Of a DNA stretch of 64,000 nt, positions 27,410 through 34,118 are shown piece by piece; positions within the stretch are counted from its first letter, which is position 1; every line of letters starts with the position of its first letter. Location of the stretch: the NCBI GenBank assembly GCA_015709595.1, contig CP054178.1, positions 3,477,205 through 3,541,204 on the forward strand. The letters are read 5' to 3'. Made by a program: the position numbers and the translations under genes. The stretch is from Phycisphaeraceae bacterium (GTDB taxonomy: Bacteria > Planctomycetota > Phycisphaerae > Phycisphaerales > SM1A02). Under the pieces are notes generated by a model. The model searched no databases, was not told the DNA's origin, and worked only from the letters and a program-made list of their open reading frames with translations.

Positions 27410-27961
27410 TCAGTCGATCGGCTCGAGGAAGTCCGCGTCGATTTCAAGCGCGGCGCCTCGGCCAAGGATTCCAATCTGCATCACCAGGCGCATCATGGAT
27501 TTCCGCTGGATCACGACGCCCTCCAGCCCCATGAACGGCCCGCGGATGATGCGGCAGCGCCGTCCTTCGACGGCGAAGGGGTGCAGATCCAGCGGCGCCC
27601 CGGCGTCGAGGGCCTGGACGATCTGGTTCAGTTCGTGCAGGAATGTCGTCTGGTCGGGAACATCAATGATGCGGCACACACGCTTGGTGGTGATGGCGTG
27701 GTATGCATCCTCACGCTGGCCGCACAGGAAGACGTATCCCGGAAACAGCGGTACCTGCGAGGTGAACTTGCGGCCCCGGACCAGGGAAACCCGTGGCACC
27801 AGGGGAAGGACGAAGTCCACGTGACGGGCGGTGAGTTGACGAGCGATCGCCTTTTCCTGACGGGCGCGCGTCTGCAGCACCATCCACATCCCAGGTCGGG
27901 ATTCATCGACAATCTGGTATGGGGCGGCCTCTTCCAGCACCGCCCCGCGGTCCCACAGCAT
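27410..27961 (-). CDS. NusG/RfaH-like transcription antiterminator
   Basis: 183 residues from ATG 27961, with a strong GGGGAG SD seven bases upstream; a TTG two codons earlier is less likely. NGN domain: MWMVLQTRARQEKAIARQL, VDFVLPLVPRVSLVRGRKF, VPLFPGYVFLCGQRE; C-terminal KOW region VEGRRCRIIRGPFMGLEGVV. Specialised NusG paralogs (RfaH, LoaP, UpxY, ActX) ride on RNA polymerase and suppress termination in long polysaccharide or secondary-metabolite operons. It is the first gene of the minus-strand block that contains the 27-kb polysaccharide operon, so this operon is its likely target. Not the housekeeping NusG: small-domain pattern, locus and the VPLFPGYVF motif fit the specialised group. 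Confidence 0.88.
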   Translation of the reverse strand: MLWDRGAVLEEAAPYQIVDESRPGMWMVLQTRARQEKAIARQLTARHVDFVLPLVPRVSLVRGRKFTSQVPLFPGYVFLCGQREDAYHAITTKRVCRIIDVPDQTTFLHELNQIVQALDAGAPLDLHPFAVEGRRCRIIRGPFMGLEGVVIQRKSMMRLVMQIGILGRGAALEIDADFLEPID

Positions 27962-28169
27962 TCCCAATCTCCCCGGCGTCGGTTCCTTTCGGTTGGCGGG
28001 CCTTCCCTTGCGGGTCCCACGGCTCGCGTCCCGACGCGGATGTTCTTCCGTTGATTACTCTACGCAGCCCGGTTCAGGCCGCCACAGGGAATCGGCTCGA
28101 AAGTGGTGCGGGTTTCGTATTGACCATGCCGATTCCGGTCGCCCAACCCACGCCGGGATGCGCGAGTTA

Positions 28170-28820
28170 TCAGACCATCCTTGGAACCTCGTCCTTCAGA
28201 ATCCCCCGCGACATCAGCTCCAATCGCAGCAGTTCCACACAGCTCCGGGCCTGCATCTTGGCGAAGACACGCGAACGGTGGGTTTCCACGGTCTTGGTGG
28301 TGATGCCAAGCCGGTAAGCGATCTCCTTGGTCCGCAGACCGGCCACGAGCAACTCCAGAACTTCCTGCTCGCGTCTGGATAGGAGCGATCGGCGGGTCTG
28401 AAGCGCCTGCCGCATCGCGGCCAATCGCTCAAATGACGCGCGCTCGGCCATCGCTTCCCGGATCAACTCCTTCAGCCAGTCGGATTCCACTGGCGTTTCG
28501 ACGACGCCGAACGCCCCTCGACGCATGGCCAGAACCGCGGTTTCCACCCTGATCGGCTCGGTGACGAGGATCACCGGCAGGCAATGATGCTCACCCACTT
28601 CCAGGATTTCGGCAACTTGATCCCACCCGGCATGGCTTGGATTCACGCACCCAAGCAAGCATCCCACATCGTCGTCAACGTCATCGGCGCCACCGTTCCG
28701 CAGGTTGGTCAGAACCTTGGCGGTGTAGCCCATTGAGGCGACAAGGGGCGCAACCGCACGGGCAATCGATGAGTGCTGATCCCAAACGCCAATGACCTGT
28801 TCACCCGGTTCAAGATGCAT
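28170..28820 (-). CDS. LuxR-family regulator with degenerate receiver domain
   Basis: 216 residues, ATG 28820. The C-terminal GerE/LuxR helix-turn-helix is clear (LLSRREQEVLELLVAGLRTK, then EIAYRLGITTKTVETHRSRV). The N-terminal ~120 residues have receiver-like spacing (VIGVWDQHSSIARAVAPLVA, LPVILVTEPIRVETAVLAMR, GAFGVVETPVE) but the phosphoacceptor Asp position reads LLGCVNP instead of LLDVRMP, the acidic pair is missing, and the Lys before the last strand is Thr (ETPV for EKPF). Phosphorylation-independent control is therefore likely, as in other atypical FixJ-like regulators. Encoded just upstream of the NusG-like gene, so it may control the polysaccharide operon; inference only. Confidence 0.83.
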   Translation of the reverse strand: MHLEPGEQVIGVWDQHSSIARAVAPLVASMGYTAKVLTNLRNGGADDVDDDVGCLLGCVNPSHAGWDQVAEILEVGEHHCLPVILVTEPIRVETAVLAMRRGAFGVVETPVESDWLKELIREAMAERASFERLAAMRQALQTRRSLLSRREQEVLELLVAGLRTKEIAYRLGITTKTVETHRSRVFAKMQARSCVELLRLELMSRGILKDEVPRMV

Positions 28821-28975
28821 GCATCACCCCCGACCCACGGTTCAACAACCGGACCGACCCAAACGCCACCCTGTGCCAGAGCAGCTCCATAAGAGCCCTG
28901 CATCTCTCAACGCGACAAAACCGGCGTCACCCCGCCAGCAACCATGGAAGACATGCACGAGAACGACTCTGCGAG

Positions 28976-29908
28976 TTATCGGTCGAGCAGATGCATCGCA
29001 CCCAGAACCAGTGCCAGGACCAGCCCAATCGCGCAGACCCCCACCACGAGCCACGAGAGGTAGTCGCGATCCGCCCAGGAATCGTCTCTCAGCCCAGATC
29101 GGGACGGGGCGGCGGGCAGAGGTTCCTGAGCGTGATCCGCCCCAGCGACCTGCGTCGGCGAGGTCATCGCCGCGACAAGCGGGTTGGGGGGTGATGTCGG
29201 GATCGACGCGGCCGGCGTCCGTTCATCCCTGCTCCCGCTGGAATCGCCAGCGGTAACCCTCGCATCGCTCGTGTCGGGATCCGAAGCGTTTCTCGGCGTG
29301 GAGCGATCGGCGATGCGCCGTCGAAGCAGCGACTGCTCCCGTTCAAGATGCCGAATCCGCAGCAGGGCTTCCTGCAGCGCTTCCTTCAATGGGTCAATGG
29401 ATTGAGCATCGCCCCCTGCGGGAGAAGGAACCGCGTTCCTGTGATTTCCGGATTGGGCCGGAGCGTCCGAGGGCGCGAACCCGCTCGGAGGCCCAACCGC
29501 TCCACCACCATGAGCGGAGGCCGTCGGCGCAGGTGTGGACGCCTCCCCAACCAGCGACACGATCAGTTCATAGGGTCCGATCCTGATGCGGTCCGAGTCA
29601 CTCAGAAGTCGCATCGCGACACGTTCACCGTTCACCAGCGTTCCGAAGCGTGAACCCAGATCGTTCAGCCGAAAGCCCTCTGGACATGGCTCCACCACGC
29701 AGTGGCGACGACTGACGTCACCATGTCGCAGCACCAGGGCGTTCTCGGAGGATCGCCCGATCGTCAGGGGCATGGCGCCGAGTTCAACCTGCCGGCGTCG
29801 TCTGCCCCCCACGCGCTGGACGTGCAAGATGGCCGCCGATGGACCCACGTCGCCCACTCCGGAGTCGCGCGGCTGTTCACCCTGTTCCCTCACGCCTTCA
29901 CCGAACAT
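28976..29908 (-). CDS. FHA-domain protein with C-terminal membrane anchor
   Basis: About 310 residues if started at ATG 29908; a slightly longer start is possible. Residues ~30-115 form an FHA domain (MPLTIGRSSENALVLRHGDV, SRRHCVVEP, LNDLGSRFGTLVNGERV), with the GR..S..SRRH..N residues that bind phosphothreonine. A disordered Pro/Ser/Ala-rich middle is followed by a coiled region (LKEALQEALLRIRHLERE) and a single C-terminal helix LSWLVVGVCAIGLVLALVLG. A membrane-attached phosphopeptide reader is the expected role; the window's TPR Ser/Thr kinase (34119-37016) is a possible partner. Tail-anchored topology would leave FHA in the cytoplasm. Confidence 0.85.
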   Translation of the reverse strand: MFGEGVREQGEQPRDSGVGDVGPSAAILHVQRVGGRRRRQVELGAMPLTIGRSSENALVLRHGDVSRRHCVVEPCPEGFRLNDLGSRFGTLVNGERVAMRLLSDSDRIRIGPYELIVSLVGEASTPAPTASAHGGGAVGPPSGFAPSDAPAQSGNHRNAVPSPAGGDAQSIDPLKEALQEALLRIRHLEREQSLLRRRIADRSTPRNASDPDTSDARVTAGDSSGSRDERTPAASIPTSPPNPLVAAMTSPTQVAGADHAQEPLPAAPSRSGLRDDSWADRDYLSWLVVGVCAIGLVLALVLGAMHLLDR

Positions 29909-30006
29909 GATCGCTCTGCTCAGGACTGCCGCGACCAAGCACTATACCAAGTCCCTGCGGCAAGGCCCTGAAGCAGCCGTGGGCAGGAGGGCGTCGTCGC
30001 TCCAAC

Positions 30007-30042
30007 GAAAACCGCCCGCACGTCCCCTGCGCGTGCGGGCGG
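30007..30042 (-). terminator. Intrinsic terminator of the repeat-protein gene
   Basis: Perfect 11-bp inverted repeat CCGCCCGCACG (30012-30022) and CGTGCGGGCGG (30032-30042) with a nine-base loop. Read on the minus strand, the stem is followed by a TTTT tract. It lies 40 bp beyond the stop of the 1102-residue gene, and upstream of the FHA gene. Confidence 0.8.
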
Positions 30043-30081
30043 GTGGGATGAGCCGGGCGGCCGTCGGGTCGGCGGCCCAGG

Positions 30082-33000
30082 TCAATCAACGCAGATCCTC
30101 ACCACGTCGAAGAACGAGTCGAAGCGGAAGGCGAACACCGGAACGATCACGACGTGACGAACGGAGAGGCGGATAGCGCCGGTGGAGCTCACGTACTTCG
30201 CCGCGTCTCGATCGAGGAAGTCGTTGGCCTGGTCCACCTGCCCGATGGCGTGGATGCCGATCTGTTCGTACTGGCTGGTGTTCCAGTTCCACAATCTCAC
30301 GCGGGCCGTGCCGCCGGTCGAGTTGATGCGCGACTCGACGTGAACGTCCACGTGCGTCGGCGACTGCTCGGTCGTCTGCGTGTCGAAGACGATCTCCATC
30401 GAGTGCAGGTCCGTGAACGTCTGTCCGAAGCCGGACTTGGTGCGAAGGTATTGATCGTCGGAGAGCCGCAGTTCGGGGATTCCGCCCGTCATCAGGTTCC
30501 CGCGCACCACGGAGAAGCCGGTGATGCTGGTGACGAGGTTGGCCTTCACGACCACGGAGGTCGCCGTGTAGGTCACGTCAAACTCGTAGTCGCACAGCGA
30601 CTCGTCGGCGACGACGGTGAGTTGCCCCGTACGGGAGGCGGCGTTGAGGATGGTAAACTCGGCCCCATTCTTGGGAAGGAAGCCGTTGATGGCGGAAAGC
30701 AGCAGCACGCCGTTGAGGTTGGCCGCCCCGCTCACGGTGAGCACATCGTGCTCCGTGCCCGGTGAGAGGCCGCCCAGTTCAATCTTGAGGGCTCCGTTCT
30801 CACCCTGCGTGTAGGCGCCGTTGATGCGCAGGTTGCCGGCGGAGGCGCCCGGCGAGACCACGCCCCCGCTGTTGTTGACTCCCACGTTGACGTTGCCTGA
30901 ACCGCTGAGAACGCCGCCCTGCAGCGAGAACGGACCGGACGAAACGCCCAGTGAACCGTCCACGTGCGTGGTTCCGGCGGTTTGAACCCAGTCACCCGTC
31001 CGGTTGAGCGTTGACCCCGCCTGGACGAAGGCGTCGCCGGCGACGGTCATCGGCGCTGTCGCGATCGTCATCACGGAGTTGTTGATCACGCGGAGCGTGC
31101 CGTTCTGGGTGAAGCCGCGCGTGTCAATGACCATCCCACCGGGCTGATCCGACTGGATGGTGCCGCGATTGATGATGTTGATCAGATCCACGCCGAACTG
31201 ACCGGTGCCGCGGATCGTGTGACCCGCCTCGTGCTCCAGCACGGTGATGTTGCCGAAGTTGTAGAGAATCCGATTGCCGCCGTTGTCGGACATGCGGAGT
31301 TCGCCCGTACCTGTCAGGATCACGGTTTCGGTGCCGATGCGGATGTCCGCGGCGTTGCCTGCTGATTCAAGCGAGAGAACGCCGTTGTTCGTGACCGTAT
31401 TGGCGAGAACCAGCGACGTTCCGTCCGGCACGGAGACGGTCCCCTGGTTCACAAGCCCATCGATGACCGAAGTCGGTCCCACCATCTGAATCAGCCCGGT
31501 TCCGTCGGTCTCCAGCACACCGCCCTTGATCCCCGAGCTCCACAGTTGCACCACCGAACCGGCTTCCGCCCGAACCACGCCGTCGGTGTTGTCGAGCCCC
31601 GTGTTGACAAGGCGCATCAATCCGCCGCCGATCGCCTGCAGCATGCCGGTGTTGAAGTTGTCGGCGACGCCGCCGCGCAGGTCGATGAAGAGCCCGGTCG
31701 CCTGATCCGCCTGGATCAGCCCGCGATTGGTGAGATGGATCAGGTCCACACCGAACTGGCCCACCCCGCGAATGGTGTGGTCGGTGTCATTCTCGAGTCG
31801 CGTAATGCCGCCGAAGTTGTAGAGCAGCCGGTTGGAGGCATTGTTGCCCATCCTCAGTTCACCGCCGCCCGTGAGAAGGACCGGGCTGGTGTGGATGCGA
31901 ACATCGGTGGCCGTCCCCGTGGACTCAAGCGAAATCAAGCCCTCGTTCTGGATGGTTCCGGCGAGGATCAAGAATGACCCGTTGGGCACGCGGAACAGAC
32001 CCTCGTTCGTCACGTCGGTCAGCGAAGAGGGTGAGCCAGCGGTCTGGAATGCGCCATCCCCCGTGGTGCGGAGCGCTCCGCCGACGATCCCGGAGCTTTC
32101 CAGTTGAATGACCGACCCGGCCTCGGCCAGCAACTGCCCCCCGGAGTTGTCGATGCCGGTGTTGACGATGCGCATCGCCCCGCCGCTCGTCGCCTTCATC
32201 GTTCCCAGGTTGATGTTGTTCGACTGGTCGCCTCGGAGATCCACGACCAGCGCCGTGGGCTGATCGGCCTGAACCAGTCCGCGATTGGTCAGGTGGATGA
32301 GGTCAAGCCCCAACTGACCTGAACCGCGAATCGTGTGATTGACGTCGTTCTCCAGCGTGGTGATGCCGCCAAAGTTGTACAGCAGGCGGTTGTTCGGGTT
32401 GTCCGTCATGTGAATCTGGCCTGAGCCGGTCAGAATCGTGGGAACCGATGCCAGCCGAAGGTCGGTGGCGGCGTTGACGCCCTCCATCGAAATGATCTGG
32501 TTGTTGGTGATCGTGCCGGCAAGCACCAGCATCGCGCCGTTGGGCACTCGGAGTGAGCCGAGGTTCGTCACGTCGGTCAGCGATGAGACGTTTCCTGTTG
32601 CAAAGATGCCGCCGCTGCCGCCCGTGGTCAGCGAGCCGCCGACAATCCCGGCGCCCTCAAGCGACACCGCCGACCCGTTGTTGGCCCGGATCACGCCCCC
32701 GGTATTGTCAAGTGGCGTGTTCAGGATGCGGAGCGTGCCGCCGTTGGAGGCGCGCATCACGCCGGAGTTGGAATTGGCGCTGCCTCGCCAGTCGATCACC
32801 AGCGGATTGACTTGGTCGGCCTGAATGGTTCCACGGTTGTCGACGTTGAGAAGATCGAGCCCGATCGCGCCCGACCCCGCGATGGTGTGCTGCGTGTCGT
32901 TGGTCAGCCGGGCGATCCCGCCGAAGTTGTAGAGGACGCGGTTGTTCGGGTTGTCTGACAGGCGCAGGAGGCCCGAACCGCTCATCGTGAGATCGACGCC

Positions 33001-33390
33001 GAGGCGCAGATCGGTGCTGGCGCCTTCCGAGTTCACGAACAGCGTGCCGTTGTTCACGAGCATCGGGTTGGAGACAAGGGCCAGGAAGCGGTCATTCTGA
33101 ATCTCCACCAGGTCGCCCGCGTTGATGCGCAGCCCGTGAATGGCCACGTTCAGGTCCATCAGCACGCTGGTCGCCTGGCCGCTGCTGCCATCCACGATGA
33201 CGAAGTAGTTCTGCCCGCCATTGCCGTTGTTTGGCACGAACGAGGTGTCCCAGTTCGCCAGGTTGCTCCAGTTCCCCGTGTTGGGACCGATCCAGGTCGC
33301 ATCGACCTGCCCCAGGGCCGAGCCGCCAGTCACCAGCCCTGCCGCCGCCGCCACGCCGAATCCCGTCCATCGCCGATTGAACGCCTTCAT
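30082..33390 (-). CDS. Large secreted repeat protein, autotransporter-like beta-strand repeats
   Basis: 1102 residues, ATG 33390 with GGAGGAGG upstream. N-terminal signal peptide (FGVAAAAGLVTGGSALG) then ATWIGPNTGNWSNLANWDTS, the motif that opens many planctomycete autotransporter-associated repeat proteins. Residues ~90-780 consist of four long repeats (about 186 aa each) built from units such as NNRLLYNFGGITRLENDTDH and GQFGVDLIHLTNRGLIQADQ. The C-terminal ~250 residues have a PEP-CTERM-free beta-rich domain. Probably an exported beta-helix surface protein or adhesin. Transcribed divergently from the ECF sigma factor gene and closed by the terminator at 30007-30042. Confidence 0.8.
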   Translation of the reverse strand: MKAFNRRWTGFGVAAAAGLVTGGSALGQVDATWIGPNTGNWSNLANWDTSFVPNNGNGGQNYFVIVDGSSGQATSVLMDLNVAIHGLRINAGDLVEIQNDRFLALVSNPMLVNNGTLFVNSEGASTDLRLGVDLTMSGSGLLRLSDNPNNRVLYNFGGIARLTNDTQHTIAGSGAIGLDLLNVDNRGTIQADQVNPLVIDWRGSANSNSGVMRASNGGTLRILNTPLDNTGGVIRANNGSAVSLEGAGIVGGSLTTGGSGGIFATGNVSSLTDVTNLGSLRVPNGAMLVLAGTITNNQIISMEGVNAATDLRLASVPTILTGSGQIHMTDNPNNRLLYNFGGITTLENDVNHTIRGSGQLGLDLIHLTNRGLVQADQPTALVVDLRGDQSNNINLGTMKATSGGAMRIVNTGIDNSGGQLLAEAGSVIQLESSGIVGGALRTTGDGAFQTAGSPSSLTDVTNEGLFRVPNGSFLILAGTIQNEGLISLESTGTATDVRIHTSPVLLTGGGELRMGNNASNRLLYNFGGITRLENDTDHTIRGVGQFGVDLIHLTNRGLIQADQATGLFIDLRGGVADNFNTGMLQAIGGGLMRLVNTGLDNTDGVVRAEAGSVVQLWSSGIKGGVLETDGTGLIQMVGPTSVIDGLVNQGTVSVPDGTSLVLANTVTNNGVLSLESAGNAADIRIGTETVILTGTGELRMSDNGGNRILYNFGNITVLEHEAGHTIRGTGQFGVDLINIINRGTIQSDQPGGMVIDTRGFTQNGTLRVINNSVMTIATAPMTVAGDAFVQAGSTLNRTGDWVQTAGTTHVDGSLGVSSGPFSLQGGVLSGSGNVNVGVNNSGGVVSPGASAGNLRINGAYTQGENGALKIELGGLSPGTEHDVLTVSGAANLNGVLLLSAINGFLPKNGAEFTILNAASRTGQLTVVADESLCDYEFDVTYTATSVVVKANLVTSITGFSVVRGNLMTGGIPELRLSDDQYLRTKSGFGQTFTDLHSMEIVFDTQTTEQSPTHVDVHVESRINSTGGTARVRLWNWNTSQYEQIGIHAIGQVDQANDFLDRDAAKYVSSTGAIRLSVRHVVIVPVFAFRFDSFFDVVRICVD
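31250..32965 (-). repeat. Four internal ~560-bp coding repeats
   Basis: The conserved LYNFGG-I-x-LEN-HTI block recurs around 32925, 32370, 31815 and 31260, a spacing of roughly 555-565 bp. Repeats 2 and 3 are the most alike, repeat 1 (RVLYNFGGIARLTNDTQH) and repeat 4 (RILYNFGNITVLEHEAGH) more diverged. This suggests expansion by duplication of a long module. Confidence 0.75.
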
Positions 33391-33517
33391 TTGATCGCCT
33401 CCTCCGGGTGCGAAGTGACCCAGTCAGAAGGACGTAGCGTTCGGCGTGGCGAATCTGAAACCAGCCGCGATGTTTTTCTGGTGTATCCTCTTGGAAGCGT
33501 CGGCCGGAGCCATTCGC
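33391..33517. promoter_or_regulatory. Divergent intergenic region, repeat protein / ECF sigma
   Basis: 127-bp gap between divergently transcribed genes. Must hold the promoters for both directions; SD sequences GGAGGAGG (minus) and GGAG at 33506-33509 (plus) are visible. No clear -35/-10 can be named. Confidence 0.4.
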
Positions 33518-34105
33518 GTGCTGGTTCACTCCACCCATGTCACCCTGCTCGCCCGGCTTGCCGACGTGGAAGACCACGCCGCGTGGACCGAGTTCGCCGC
33601 ACGCTACGGCGACCTGATCCGCAACGTCGCGGAGCGCAAAGGACTGCAACCCTCGGATTGCGATGACGTGGTCCAGGACGTGCTGCTCGCCCTGACCCGT
33701 CGGATGCCCGGATTCGAGTACGACCCGACCAGGGGCAAGTTCCGTTCGTATCTGAAGACCGTGACGCTTCACGCCATTTTCCGGCGATCGCGTCAGAAGG
33801 CGGGCGATGTGGAGCTAGAGGGAATGGGGTCGCGCGCCGAGGCGTTCGGCGCCGAGACGCCATCCGATGAGCAATGGGACTTGGAATGGAGGCAGTACCA
33901 CCTGCGCCTGGCGATGCGAACGATCGAAATCGAGTTCTCCGAGCAGGACCGCCAGGCCTTCTCCCTGTACGCCATTGACGGGCGTGACGCCCGCGACACG
34001 GCGGACGAACTGGGCCTGAGCGTGGATCAGGTGTACCAGGCCAAGTCGCGCATCCTGCGGCGACTGTCCGCTCTGGTCGCCGAACAGGTGGCCGAGGAAG
34101 GTTGA
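33518..34105 (+). CDS. ECF sigma factor (sigma-70 family)
   Basis: 195 residues from GTG 33518, chosen because GGAG stands eight bases upstream and homologous planctomycete factors begin near ..THVTLLARLADVED; an earlier GTG at 33446 would add 24 residues. Region 2 is LIRNVAERKGLQPSDCDDVV with QDVLLALTRRMPGFEYDPTR and GKFRSYLKTVTLHAIFRRSR; region 4 is FSLYAIDGRDARDTADELGL followed by SVDQVYQAKSRILRRL. Lies 13 bp upstream of a TPR Ser/Thr kinase, matching ECF groups that are controlled by a linked kinase instead of a classical anti-sigma. Could direct the divergent repeat-protein promoter. Confidence 0.86.
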   Translation: MLVHSTHVTLLARLADVEDHAAWTEFAARYGDLIRNVAERKGLQPSDCDDVVQDVLLALTRRMPGFEYDPTRGKFRSYLKTVTLHAIFRRSRQKAGDVELEGMGSRAEAFGAETPSDEQWDLEWRQYHLRLAMRTIEIEFSEQDRQAFSLYAIDGRDARDTADELGLSVDQVYQAKSRILRRLSALVAEQVAEEG

Positions 34106-34118
34106 TCCCCGTCACGTC

